A stretch of 64,000 nt of DNA from Gottfriedia solisilvae. Its GTDB lineage: Bacteria; Bacillota; Bacilli; Bacillales; Bacillaceae_G. The stretch lies in the NCBI RefSeq assembly GCF_002128405.1, contig NZ_NETJ01000001.1, positions 124,001 to 188,000 of the forward strand, written 5' to 3'. Positions 16,894 through 25,648 of the stretch are shown here, piece after piece (the stretch's first letter is position 1; each line of letters starts with the position of its first letter). Under the pieces are notes generated by a model. The model was not told the DNA's origin. It did no database searches and worked only from the letters and a program-made list of their open reading frames with translations. Both the position numbers and the translations under genes were made by a program.

Positions 16894-17922
16894 TTATATT
16901 GTAACTACACTGTTTGATTCGGCGGCTTCAATAATACCTAAAATTACTTTAAGTGAAGAAAGGGCATCTTCACCTGTCACAAGTGGGTCCTCATCAAGCT
17001 GTATACATTTAATAAAAGCATCAATTACACCACTTGTTGTTTGGTTATCATTTGTTTGAATATTTTCTAGTTGATAAAATACCTTCTCGCCATCTTTTGT
17101 AATGACCTCAATTTGATATTCATTAGTATTGTATATTTTAATAATCCCTTTTTCGCAGTAGATAATTGTACTATTGTCTTCTTCTCCATAATAAGTCCAT
17201 GAGAATGAAGCTGTACCTAAACGTCCTTTTTTTGTTTTTAAACTGCAAACAATATTATCGCAAACCTCAATTGGTTCTCCGTTTTCATTGACTTTATCTA
17301 GTGACCCTTGAAATGCACTTACAGATGCGATTTCATCATCAAGTAAGTAATGTATTAAATCAACTTTATGGATTCCTAAATCTCCAGCAACTCCAAGCCC
17401 TGAACGCTCTTTTTTAAAGAACCATGTAGAATTTGATTTATTTACACCCCAATGTTCCGGTCCTGCGTGTCCAAAAGTCGTTCTAAAGGTTAAAACTTTT
17501 CCTAGTTCTTTAGTGAGGATGATTTCTTTTGCTTTTTGATGTGCACGTGTAAAACGTTGATTATGATCTACCATCAATTTTTTCCCAGATAACTTTTGGG
17601 CGTCTACTATTTCTTTAGCATGTTCAATTGTAAGTGATATCGGCTTTTCACATAAAACATGCTTTCCACTTAGTAGAGCTTTTGTAGTAATTAAATGATG
17701 CTGTTCATTGGAGGAACAATCACTGATCATATCTATAGAAGGATCCGCTAATAATTCTTCTATAGAAGGAGCTGTCTGTCCGTCAAACATGTCCGCTAAA
17801 TTCCTTGCTCGTTCGATATTTCGGTCGTAAAATACGATTTCATTCACAAATTTATTGGCTTTATATTCTGGGGCATGACGAAATTTAGCAATTGAACCAC
17901 ATCCGATAATGCCTACTTTCAT
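16894..17922 (-). CDS. Gfo/Idh/MocA-family NAD(P)-dependent sugar dehydrogenase
   Basis: A 342-residue oxidoreductase with an N-terminal Rossmann fold (VGIIGCGSIAKFRHAPEY, residues 3-20) and the family motif HVLCEKPISL near residues 90-99, whose EKP lysine helps catalysis. A C-terminal beta-sheet domain contains the GDLGIHKVDLIHYLL segment. These enzymes oxidise or epimerise sugars, inositols or sugar acids. It is the last gene of an operon with a sugar ABC transporter, 15 bp after the permease, under a LacI-type repressor. The exact substrate is unknown. Confidence 0.9.
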   Translation of the reverse strand: MKVGIIGCGSIAKFRHAPEYKANKFVNEIVFYDRNIERARNLADMFDGQTAPSIEELLADPSIDMISDCSSNEQHHLITTKALLSGKHVLCEKPISLTIEHAKEIVDAQKLSGKKLMVDHNQRFTRAHQKAKEIILTKELGKVLTFRTTFGHAGPEHWGVNKSNSTWFFKKERSGLGVAGDLGIHKVDLIHYLLDDEIASVSAFQGSLDKVNENGEPIEVCDNIVCSLKTKKGRLGTASFSWTYYGEEDNSTIIYCEKGIIKIYNTNEYQIEVITKDGEKVFYQLENIQTNDNQTTSGVIDAFIKCIQLDEDPLVTGEDALSSLKVILGIIEAAESNSVVTI

Positions 17923-17937
17923 ATTTAGCTACGCCTC

Positions 17938-18912
17938 CTACTCTTTCTTTTGAAATACAACTGCAATGATGATGATTAATCCTTTTACAAATCCTTGAAG
18001 ATGCGGAGAGACGTTCATTAAATTCATCATATTATTTAAGATACCTAAAATTAAAACACCAAAAAATGTTCCAATAATCTTCCCTCGGCCACCTGTCATT
18101 CTTGTTCCACCAATGATAACTGCAGTGATTGCATCTAATTCATATTGAACCCCCGTACTTGAAGAAGAAACAGAATTTAATCTAGATGCTTCAATGATTG
18201 CGGCTACACTGACTAATAAGCCTGCAAAACTATAAACGCCAATTTTAACGCGATCGACTCTAATAGCAGACAGAAGCGCAGCTTTTTCGTTACTTCCGAT
18301 TGCATACACATATCTTCCAAATCGAGTCTTGTGCATTAATATATAAACAAGTGCGGTCATAACGAAGAAAATGATAATCGGGTAATCAATCATACCTAAA
18401 TTATTATTTGCGATTGCTGTAAATCCAGTTACTTTTCCAGAAATACTACCGCCCTCAGTTATATATAAGGCGATTGAACGAGCTGCCGCCATCATCCCCA
18501 ATGTAGCAATGAACGAGGCAATTCTTCCTTTTGCAACCATTAATCCATTTAAAAATCCAGCGAATGAACCTACTAAAAGTGCAGTTACGATTGCTACAAA
18601 TATGCTACCAGTTGCATTTAAAGCTAACACCGTGCAAACACCGACTAATACTAGTACTGAGCCAACAGATAAGTCGATTCCTCCTGAAAGCATGACAATC
18701 GTCATTCCTAATGCAACAATTCCTATGATTGAAACTTGCATTAAAATATTGAGTTGGTTATTCATATCAATAAATCTAGGATTCATAATTAATGCTGCGA
18801 TAAAAATAATTAAAAAAGCAATAATGACGCTATACTCTGACCAAAGCCAAGAGAGGCGATTTTTTGTATTTGAAGTTTGTGGATTATTTTCATTTAATAC
18901 GACATTAGCCAA
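17938..18912 (-). CDS. Sugar ABC transporter permease (RbsC-like)
   Basis: A 324-residue integral membrane protein of the ribose-type (CUT2) permease family, with about nine hydrophobic segments. Signatures are SGGIDLSVGSVLVLVGVC and the conserved C-terminal TGGRGKIIGTFFGVLILG. TTG at 18910-18912 is preferred: GGGAGG lies about nine bases before it, and it overlaps the ATPase stop by 8 bp. An upstream ATG at 18945 would need a 40-bp overlap. It forms the membrane channel with the ATPase at 18905-20419 and the binding protein at 20496-21467. Confidence 0.9.
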   Translation of the reverse strand: MANVVLNENNPQTSNTKNRLSWLWSEYSVIIAFLIIFIAALIMNPRFIDMNNQLNILMQVSIIGIVALGMTIVMLSGGIDLSVGSVLVLVGVCTVLALNATGSIFVAIVTALLVGSFAGFLNGLMVAKGRIASFIATLGMMAAARSIALYITEGGSISGKVTGFTAIANNNLGMIDYPIIIFFVMTALVYILMHKTRFGRYVYAIGSNEKAALLSAIRVDRVKIGVYSFAGLLVSVAAIIEASRLNSVSSSSTGVQYELDAITAVIIGGTRMTGGRGKIIGTFFGVLILGILNNMMNLMNVSPHLQGFVKGLIIIIAVVFQKKE

Positions 18913-20419
18913 TTTTTTCGACCTCCCTTTTCGATCCAGTTGCATAACTCATAATTTCATCTTCAGTAGCTTCTTCTCCATTGAATCTAGCAGTTATTTC
19001 TCCTTGATACATTACATTAATGTTATGACAAATCTTTAATACCTCTGGGGCTTCTGAAGAAAGAATGACAACAGCTTTACCTTGTTCTGCTAGTGAAACG
19101 ATATGTTGATAAATCTCTTGTTTTGCTCCTACATCAATCCCTTGAGTTGGGTTATCAAAAATGATAATATCTGTATTTACTTCAAGCCATTTAGCAATAA
19201 TCACTTTTTGTTGATTCCCACCACTTAATTTGTCAATTGTAATTCGTGGGTTGTGTACTTTGATGTTTAATTGATTTTTATAAAAATCGAATTTCTCCTT
19301 CTCAAGCTTTTCTTGGATGAACCCTGCATTTTCAAAATGCCCTATTGAAGAAAGACTCATATTATGAATGACACTTAAATCTTTTATAATCGCATTTTCT
19401 TTTCGATCTTTTGGAACAAGTCCCATACCAGCTTCTAATGCTTTACGTGGATGATCTATTTTTACCGACTGGTTATTGATTCGAATCTCACCAGTGTATT
19501 TTTTTCGATAACCAAATAAGCTTTCAAAAAGTTCAGTTCTACCATCTCCAGCTAAACCAGTAAAACCAACAATTTCTCCCTTACGAACTGAAAAATTGAT
19601 ATCATTAAATAATCTTTGACTGGTTAAGTTTTTAACTTCTAATAATACAGGACCAAATGTCCCTTTTTGAACGATTCGATCTTCTGAAATAGATTTTCCT
19701 ACCATAAGTTTTGTTATTGAATCTAAGTTTTCATTTTCTATACTTCCAGTTCCAACAACTTCACCATCACGTAATACAGTATAACTGTCGCAGATTTCTT
19801 TTATTTCTTTAAGCTTGTGAGAAATATAAATAATTGAAACACCAGAATTTTTTAGGTTTTTCATTAGTTCAAATAACCGATTTACTTCATGTTCTGCTAA
19901 GGATGCTGTAGGTTCATCCATAATAATAAGCGTGGATTTATGTAATAGTGCTTTTGATATTTCTATCAATTGTTTATAAGAGGTATCAAGATTTCTAACA
20001 TATTCTTTAGGATTGATGTCAACGCCTAGTTTTGCTAATATCTCACTAGTTTTGCTACACATCTCTTCTACTTTTAAAAAACCTATTTTGTTGCGAAGTT
20101 CAGAACCTAAAAACATATTTTCATAGACTCTTAGATCGGAGACTACATTTAATTCTTGGTGAATAAAGCTAATTCCATGTTCCTGCGATACTCTTGGATT
20201 CAGCATTTTACTATCGATTCCATTGATCTGAATTGATCCGTGATCAGGTTGATGAACGCCACCAAGAATATTCATTAATGTCGATTTTCCCGCTCCATTT
20301 TCTCCTAATAATGCATGAATTTCACCTTTCTCAACTTGAATTGAAACATTTTTTAATACCTGGTTACCGTTAAATGATTTTTCAATATTGTTCATTGTCA
20401 TTAAAGGATTCGTAGACAA
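18905..20419 (-). CDS. Sugar ABC transporter ATP-binding protein (RbsA-like, duplicated domain)
   Basis: A 504-residue ATPase with two tandem nucleotide-binding domains, typical of CUT2 sugar importers. The first domain has Walker A GENGAGKST (about 39-47) and Walker B LIIMDEPTASL. The second has the degenerate Walker A GLAGDGRTE, the signature LSGGNQQKV, and Walker B IIIFDNPTQGIDVG. It powers the RbsC-like permease. Its start lies 77 bp after the binding-protein stop, with a stable hairpin between them that may stabilise or attenuate the transcript. Confidence 0.92.
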   Translation of the reverse strand: MSTNPLMTMNNIEKSFNGNQVLKNVSIQVEKGEIHALLGENGAGKSTLMNILGGVHQPDHGSIQINGIDSKMLNPRVSQEHGISFIHQELNVVSDLRVYENMFLGSELRNKIGFLKVEEMCSKTSEILAKLGVDINPKEYVRNLDTSYKQLIEISKALLHKSTLIIMDEPTASLAEHEVNRLFELMKNLKNSGVSIIYISHKLKEIKEICDSYTVLRDGEVVGTGSIENENLDSITKLMVGKSISEDRIVQKGTFGPVLLEVKNLTSQRLFNDINFSVRKGEIVGFTGLAGDGRTELFESLFGYRKKYTGEIRINNQSVKIDHPRKALEAGMGLVPKDRKENAIIKDLSVIHNMSLSSIGHFENAGFIQEKLEKEKFDFYKNQLNIKVHNPRITIDKLSGGNQQKVIIAKWLEVNTDIIIFDNPTQGIDVGAKQEIYQHIVSLAEQGKAVVILSSEAPEVLKICHNINVMYQGEITARFNGEEATEDEIMSYATGSKREVEKIG

Positions 20420-20447
20420 GGCTTGATCCCTCCTTTATAGGAAAATA

Positions 20448-20485
20448 GGAAATACAATATCTGTATCGACAATTATTGTATTTCC
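20448..20485 (-). promoter_or_regulatory. Intercistronic hairpin between binding protein and ATPase genes
   Basis: A perfect 12-bp stem (20448-20459 with 20474-20485) without a downstream T-run. Such hairpins often protect the binding-protein mRNA and give it higher expression than the transporter subunits. Confidence 0.55.
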
Positions 20486-20495
20486 TCTCGATTAT

Positions 20496-21467
20496 TTAGA
20501 ATTTAGAATCTGGGTTATAGTACTCTTCAACATTATCTTTTGTAACTTGAGTTGCTTCTTTTACAATCATATTTTCTTCTGGTTCATTACCTTGGGCGAT
20601 TTCTGCTGCAATTTTTACTGCATCAGCGACCATCGTTGGCGAATATAAGAATGTTGCTGTAATTAAACCGTCTTCCTTCATGTTATCAAATACAGCCTTA
20701 CCACCGCCGGCACCTGTGATGAATTTGATATCTTTACGTCCAGCTTCTTTAATTGCTTGGAGTACACCAAGTGCCATGCCATCATCCTGAGTGAAAACTG
20801 CATCAATATGAGGGTGCGCTTGTAAAATATTTTGCATAACTTCTAATGATTTTTCAGTAGAAAAATCGCCACTTTGTGAAGCGATTACGTCAATACCAAC
20901 AGCAGCTTCCATTGCTTCTTTGAAACCAGAACCTCGTTGCTCTGTAACAGAACTTGGTGGACCTGTAATTTCAACTACTTTCCCTTTGCCATTTAATTTT
21001 TCTACAAAATATTTACCAGCATTAACGCCAATGCCCTCATTGTCTCCTTTTACAACTACAGTAGCAGCATCATTTTCTAACTCGCGATCTACTATGACTA
21101 AAGGAATACCAGCATCTTTTATCTTTTGACCAACTGGAGTAAGTGCAGCAGACTCAATTGGAAGCATGACAATAACATCTACATCTTGTGCAATTAAATC
21201 ATCAACATCGTTTGCTTGCTTGTTTGGATCTGTTGCATTGGTCATTACATACTCAATACCATCACTCTCTTTTAATTCCTTTGCTTGTTTTTCAGCACTA
21301 TCAATTAATGCACCCATCCAACCATGTGTTGCAGATGGTAAAGAAATACCGATTTTCAACTTATCATCTTCTTTTCCACCAACACTACTGCCTTTATCAT
21401 TACAAGCTACCAACCCAAATACTGTTACTAAAGACATTCCAGCCACTAGTAATTTTCTCAAAACCAT
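20496..21467 (-). CDS. Sugar ABC transporter substrate-binding lipoprotein (RbsB-like)
   Basis: A 323-residue periplasmic-binding-protein type 1 with a lipoprotein signal. The lipobox GLVACN ends at C22, the expected lipidated cysteine. The mature part begins IGISLPSATHGWMGALID and has the ribose-binding-like segments DVIVMLPIES and AVFTQDDGMALG. It captures the sugar outside the membrane and hands it to the permease. The ATG at 21467 follows AAGGGG closely. A TTG six bases later is also possible. The 16-bp palindrome at 21504-21519 lies just upstream. Confidence 0.92.
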   Translation of the reverse strand: MVLRKLLVAGMSLVTVFGLVACNDKGSSVGGKEDDKLKIGISLPSATHGWMGALIDSAEKQAKELKESDGIEYVMTNATDPNKQANDVDDLIAQDVDVIVMLPIESAALTPVGQKIKDAGIPLVIVDRELENDAATVVVKGDNEGIGVNAGKYFVEKLNGKGKVVEITGPPSSVTEQRGSGFKEAMEAAVGIDVIASQSGDFSTEKSLEVMQNILQAHPHIDAVFTQDDGMALGVLQAIKEAGRKDIKFITGAGGGKAVFDNMKEDGLITATFLYSPTMVADAVKIAAEIAQGNEPEENMIVKEATQVTKDNVEEYYNPDSKF

Positions 21468-21503
21468 TCACCCCTTAGTATTTGTTTAATAAACTCCCCT
21501 TTT

Positions 21504-21519
21504 ATGTAATCGATTACAT
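21504..21519. promoter_or_regulatory. LacI-family operator O1 (perfect palindrome)
   Basis: ATGTAATCGATTACAT is a perfect 16-bp palindrome with the central CG typical of LacI/GalR operators. It lies 37 bp before the binding-protein start. Two close relatives flank the lacI-type gene's other side. Confidence 0.8.
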
Positions 21520-21520
21520 T

Positions 21521-21572
21521 TAAGGTCAGCGCTCTACTATTAACCTCTTTTAATAACAGAGCGCTGACCTTA
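21521..21572. repeat. Perfect 15-bp inverted repeat beside operator O1
   Basis: Arms 21521-21535 and 21558-21572 are perfectly complementary, each with the sequence TAAGGTCAGCGCTCT or its complement. The loop is 22 bases. It lies between the lacI-type stop and O1. No T-run follows on the minus strand, so an ordinary terminator is unlikely. It may be an RNA hairpin or a second protein-binding site. Confidence 0.6.
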
Positions 21573-21579
21573 CATCGAT

Positions 21580-22569
21580 TTAACCTGAAGTAGACTCTCG
21601 AATGACTAATTCATGATCTAATATGATACTTTCAACCTTTTCACCTTTAATCTGATCAATTAACATTTTCGCTGCAATGGTTCCCATCTTATGCATTGGT
21701 TGTGCAATCGTTGTAAGAGTAGGGTTTGTCATATTTGAAAAATCAATTTTATCAAAACCAACTACTGCAATATCATTTGGAACATGTAGTCCATTGCTAT
21801 TGATTTCTTTTAATGCGCCAATTGCTAAAAGGTCAGATACAGCAAAGACCGCTGTTGGTCGATCTTCTATGTTTAATATTTTTTTCATTGCCTGCTGTCC
21901 GTACTCGAATCCTAAATGTTGAGTATGAATGATATATTCATCCTTTACGGCAATCCCGTGCTCTTCTAATGCTTTTTGATAGCCTTTTTTTCGTTGTCTT
22001 GCATATAAATATTTTTCATCAGAGTTCATTAGGGCAATTTTTGAGTGACCAATTTTAATTAAATGTTTCACTGCTCGATAAGAAGCTTCCTCATTATCAA
22101 TCGTTACATAAGGAATACCACTGTCCTCTCCATATTCACTACATTGAATTATTGCATGATTTTCTGCTAGCTTTTTTAATGTGTCTACATTTACTGCAGG
22201 ATCCATTGAAATAATCCCATCTGCCATCTTTTTTCTGACTAGATCAAAATAAATATTCTCTTTCTCAGGATTTGAATCCGTCTCACAAAGTAAAATATTA
22301 TAATTTTGGCTGATTGCAATATTTTCAATACCTTTGATAATGTCCAAATAAAATGGGTTAGAGATCGTAGGAATTAAAATTAAGATAATTCTACTTTCGG
22401 AGTTTCTTAAATTCCTCCCTAACATACTTGGTTCATAATTTAATTTATGAATGGCTTCTTCTACTTTAATTCTTGTTTTAGAGGAAACTGTGTTTTGTCC
22501 GTTTAATACTCTTGAAACTGTTGCTACAGAAACTCCTGCTTGTTTAGCAACCTGTTGGATGTTTGCCAT
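21580..22569 (-). CDS. LacI/GalR-family transcriptional repressor
   Basis: A 329-residue regulator. The N-terminal HTH is MANIQQVAKQAGVSVATVSR (residues 1-20) followed by VLNG, and a periplasmic-binding-protein-like effector domain follows (60-329). Three related palindromes surround it, one before the ABC operon, one before itself and one before the isomerase gene. The natural reading is a local repressor of the whole sugar locus, including itself, relieved by the sugar or a derivative. Confidence 0.93.
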   Translation of the reverse strand: MANIQQVAKQAGVSVATVSRVLNGQNTVSSKTRIKVEEAIHKLNYEPSMLGRNLRNSESRIILILIPTISNPFYLDIIKGIENIAISQNYNILLCETDSNPEKENIYFDLVRKKMADGIISMDPAVNVDTLKKLAENHAIIQCSEYGEDSGIPYVTIDNEEASYRAVKHLIKIGHSKIALMNSDEKYLYARQRKKGYQKALEEHGIAVKDEYIIHTQHLGFEYGQQAMKKILNIEDRPTAVFAVSDLLAIGALKEINSNGLHVPNDIAVVGFDKIDFSNMTNPTLTTIAQPMHKMGTIAAKMLIDQIKGEKVESIILDHELVIRESTSG

Positions 22570-22611
22570 CTTTTTATCCTACTTTCTGTAAAATCACTGT
22601 ATGTAACCTTC

Positions 22612-22625
22612 TGAAATCGATTACA
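22612..22625. promoter_or_regulatory. LacI-family operator O2
   Basis: TGAAATCGATTACA differs from the O1 core by one base. It lies about 43 bp before the repressor ATG, consistent with autoregulation. Confidence 0.65.
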
Positions 22626-22686
22626 TTTTTATGTTAATATGTTCTGAATTATCTGTCAATAAAATATTTTAATCTAAATAAAACTA

Positions 22687-22715
22687 TTGATTTACGTGAA
22701 AAATTTCTATATGTT
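22687..22715 (+). promoter_or_regulatory. Sigma-A-type promoter of the isomerase gene
   Basis: TTGATT at 22687-22692 and TATGTT at 22710-22715 with a 17-base spacer. Operator O3 starts five bases downstream, covering the expected start site. Confidence 0.55.
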
Positions 22716-22719
22716 AGAA

Positions 22720-22735
22720 ATGTAATGGATTACAT
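22720..22735. promoter_or_regulatory. LacI-family operator O3
   Basis: ATGTAATGGATTACAT is O1 with one changed central base. It covers the presumed transcription start of the divergent isomerase gene. Confidence 0.75.
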
Positions 22736-22777
22736 AACAGTATATTCTGACAATTATTGTTAAGGAGGGAATTTGCA

Positions 22778-23746
22778 TTGAAATTAGGTGTCTTTACAGT
22801 TTTATTCTCCGATCGAAGTTTTGATGACATGTTGAGCTATGTTTCTTCTAAAGGTGTAGAGGCTATTGAGCTAGGCACTGGGGGTTACCCTGGTGATGCT
22901 CATTGTCAAATTGATGAGCTATTAAACAATGAATCTAATATAAAAAAGTTTAAGCAAAAAATAACTGATCATGGATTAATAATTAGTGCTTTAAGTTGTC
23001 ATGCAAACCCCCTTCACCCACAGAAAAAAATTGCAAAGCCAGCTGACGATCTTTTAGAGAAAACAATACGTCTTGCTTCCGCATTAGAAGTCCCTGTTGT
23101 AAATACATTTTCTGGATGTCCCGGTGATCACGAAAATGCGCTTTACCCTAACTGGCCAGTAACTGCATGGCCACATGATTTCCAAGAAATTTTGAAATGG
23201 CAATGGGAAGAAAAATTAATACCATATTGGAAAGAAAAAAATGATTTAGCAATAGCGCACAATGTAAAAATCGGTTTAGAGCTACATGGAGGATTTTCCG
23301 TTCATACACCAGCGACAATGTTACGATTAAGAGAAGCTTGCGGTCCTGCAATTGGGGCTAATCTTGATCCTAGTCATATGTGGTGGCAAGGAATTGATCC
23401 AATTGAAGCAATAAAAATTCTCGGTCGTGAAAATGCCATCCACCATTTCCATGCAAAAGATACGATAATTGACCAGCAAAACATGAATCGAAATGGACTC
23501 ACAGACATGACAGACTATTCAGAAATGCGCGATCGTGCCTGGTATTTTAGAACAGTTGGCTTTGGTCATGATCAAAAAACTTGGGCAGATATAATAAGTA
23601 CTCTTCGTCTCTATGGTTATGACTATGTTGTTAGCATCGAACATGAAGATGGATTAATGTCTATTAATGAAGGATTTACAAAGGCAGTCGAAAATTTAAA
23701 ACCGCTTATTGTAAAAGAATCTGTCGGTCAAATGTGGTGGACATAG
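22778..23746 (+). CDS. Sugar phosphate isomerase/epimerase (xylose isomerase-like TIM barrel)
   Basis: A 322-residue protein of the AP endonuclease 2/xylose isomerase-like fold. Metal-ligand type motifs are visible: VKIGLELHGGFSVH, GANLDPSHMWWQG, HHFHAKDT, and YVVSIEHEDG near the C-terminus. TTG at 22778 is chosen because AAGGAGGG lies eight bases upstream; a further upstream TTG at 22757 would put this site inside the gene. It is divergent from the LacI repressor and the ABC-Gfo/Idh operon and has an operator at its promoter. It therefore probably works in the same sugar or inositol-like pathway. The substrate is unknown. Confidence 0.88.
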   Translation: MKLGVFTVLFSDRSFDDMLSYVSSKGVEAIELGTGGYPGDAHCQIDELLNNESNIKKFKQKITDHGLIISALSCHANPLHPQKKIAKPADDLLEKTIRLASALEVPVVNTFSGCPGDHENALYPNWPVTAWPHDFQEILKWQWEEKLIPYWKEKNDLAIAHNVKIGLELHGGFSVHTPATMLRLREACGPAIGANLDPSHMWWQGIDPIEAIKILGRENAIHHFHAKDTIIDQQNMNRNGLTDMTDYSEMRDRAWYFRTVGFGHDQKTWADIISTLRLYGYDYVVSIEHEDGLMSINEGFTKAVENLKPLIVKESVGQMWWT

Positions 23747-23775
23747 TTTTTAGTCTCCGTTTCTCGCAATGATTA

Positions 23776-23810
23776 AGAAAAAGCTAATGAAAGTAATGTT
23801 AGCTTTTTCT
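23776..23810 (+). terminator. Terminator of the isomerase gene
   Basis: A perfect 12-bp stem (23776-23787 with 23799-23810) containing GAAAAAGCTAA, ending in a T-rich tract. Confidence 0.8.
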
Positions 23811-23902
23811 TTCATTTATTTGTGTGAATCCATCTTAAGTCTTCCCCTATCGTTTCTTGATGATCAGTAACGGATAAAGAATGTGAATTCCTTATACATT
23901 CA

Positions 23903-24343
23903 TTATTTTTTATAACTGATAATACTTTTAAAGTATTCTACTTCTGATTTTTCTAGTTTTCTAAAATCTATTATATTTTCACCGTTATTCACCCCAATTA
24001 TCACAGTATTATCATTAAACCAAATCATAGAATTAAGTATCCTCGTTCCTTGTCTGGGACTGTTGATGATTAAAACAGCATCCGGATGATTATGATCAAC
24101 ATTTGGACTAGTAATACGATTTGACCCCCAAAAGATTCCTTCAATATAATCAACCGCATTTTGATCATCTTCATCTGTAATAATCTTATTGAACTCAATC
24201 TGATCCATATTGTTCGAAATCAGATACCCTATTTGAATTTGCCTTGATGGTATTGGATTTTGGACTTTTTTATAAATAAATACTGTCGTGAAGCTGGTGA
24301 TCAGTATAATTACTAGGATATAAAGAATAATAGCTTTTTTCAT
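23903..24343 (-). CDS. Membrane-anchored hypothetical protein, 146 residues
   Basis: I do not recognise the family. Residues 1-24 form a single hydrophobic N-terminal anchor (KKAIILYILVIILITSF), followed by an extracytoplasmic domain of about 120 residues with IQIGYLISNNMDQIEF and DNTVIIGVNNGENIIDF segments. The ATG at 24341-24343 is preferred over a TTG twelve bases upstream, since GGGGGAG precedes it. The gene is monocistronic. Neighbours do not suggest a role. Confidence 0.7.
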   Translation of the reverse strand: MKKAIILYILVIILITSFTTVFIYKKVQNPIPSRQIQIGYLISNNMDQIEFNKIITDEDDQNAVDYIEGIFWGSNRITSPNVDHNHPDAVLIINSPRQGTRILNSMIWFNDNTVIIGVNNGENIIDFRKLEKSEVEYFKSIISYKK

Positions 24344-24627
24344 ATTCTCCCCCAATACTTAAAAAAATGAATGTTCATTTTACCCTCTCAATCTATTAAA
24401 AATAGCCTCTGCTTTCCTCTTTTTAAAATATATATGTTATTTCATTAGTTCGAATTTGTCATACTTGACAGTAATATAAATAACTTTAGAAGGAAGGTAA
24501 GAATCTAAAATAATCAGAGTTCAAGTAAAATGTGCCTAGTTTTCATCATTAAAACGATAGCTACTTGATTAATTATTTAGTCTTTTGCCAGTATGATTTC
24601 AATTTACTGAAATGAGGAGGAATAAAT

Positions 24628-25596
24628 TTGAAGGCTATTGTATGTAAGAAATATGGTTCACCTGACGTTCTTGAACTTTCAGAAGTAGAAAAACCAATTC
24701 CAAAATCCAATCAAGTACTAGTAAAAATAAAAGCAACTTCCATAAATTATGGAAATCTTGTACTTTTAAAAGGCGAACCTTTTTTAGCTCGTATTGCTTT
24801 TGGTATTCTCAAACCAAAATACGTAATACCTGGTGGAGATATAGCAGGTTTAGTTGAAGCTGTCGGTAAAGATGTTAAGCACTTCCAACCAGGCGATGAA
24901 GTGTTTGGAGACTTATCATCTTGTGGTTGGGGTGGTTTTGCAGAATACGTAACTGTACCCGAAAATGCTTTGGCATTCAAACCAGTAAATTTGTCTTTTG
25001 AGGAAGCAGCAGCTGTTCCTATGGCAGGAGTTACAGCATTACAGGCTATTAGAAACAAAGGTAAAATTCAGTCGGGACAGAAGGTATTAATAAATGGTGC
25101 TTCAGGTGGTGTAGGTACTTTTGCAGTACAGATTGCGAAAGCATTTGGAGCTGAAGTAACTGGTGTGTGTAGTACAAGAAATATAGATATTTTACAATCA
25201 ATCGGTGCAGACCATACAATTGACTATAAATTGAAAGATCTTAAAGAATTAAAAGAGAGTTACGATCTAATCATTGCTGTTAACGGCTACCAATCAATAT
25301 CAACTTATAAGCGAGCACTTAATCCCAATGGCAATTATGTAATGGTAGGAGGTTCTGGGGCTCAATTAACCGAAGCGATGTTGTTCGGTCCTTTGATTTC
25401 ACTAACTGGGAATAAGAAAATGTGTAGCATGTTACAAAGGGCAAACCAAAAAGATTTAATTTTTTTGAAAGAACTTATTGAAGAAGACAAAATAAAACCC
25501 ATAATTGATCGCTGTTATAAATTAAGTGAAGTACCTGAGGCTTTCAGGTATTTTGAACAAGGTCACGCTCAAGGTAAAGTTATCATTACTGTATAA
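24628..25596 (+). CDS. NAD(P)-dependent quinone reductase-like MDR-family dehydrogenase
   Basis: A 322-residue medium-chain dehydrogenase/reductase. It has the GroES-like domain (PGGDIAGLVEAVGKDV near residues 68-83) and the nucleotide-binding motif INGASGGVGTFAVQIAKAFG (about 152-171). Zinc ligands of classic alcohol dehydrogenases are absent, as in QorA or ETR-type reductases. TTG start at 24628 follows GAGGAGG. The likely role is NADPH-dependent reduction of quinones or enones. It is a single-gene unit that ends at a terminator shared with the convergent lyase gene. Confidence 0.9.
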   Translation: MKAIVCKKYGSPDVLELSEVEKPIPKSNQVLVKIKATSINYGNLVLLKGEPFLARIAFGILKPKYVIPGGDIAGLVEAVGKDVKHFQPGDEVFGDLSSCGWGGFAEYVTVPENALAFKPVNLSFEEAAAVPMAGVTALQAIRNKGKIQSGQKVLINGASGGVGTFAVQIAKAFGAEVTGVCSTRNIDILQSIGADHTIDYKLKDLKELKESYDLIIAVNGYQSISTYKRALNPNGNYVMVGGSGAQLTEAMLFGPLISLTGNKKMCSMLQRANQKDLIFLKELIEEDKIKPIIDRCYKLSEVPEAFRYFEQGHAQGKVIITV

Positions 25597-25623
25597 ATAA
25601 CTCTCATATGGTATATGTACATA

Positions 25624-25648
25624 AAAAAGGCTGAGGTTCAGCCTTTTT
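25624..25648. terminator. Bidirectional terminator
   Basis: An 11-bp stem (25624-25634 with 25638-25648) of AAAAGGCTGA type. It overlaps the stop codon of the minus-strand lyase gene and ends the plus-strand dehydrogenase gene. Confidence 0.8.

Noticed and set aside
21166-21489. Two overlapping plus-strand frames opposite the substrate-binding protein gene
   Set aside because: Both are antisense to a well-supported lipoprotein gene and have no start signals.
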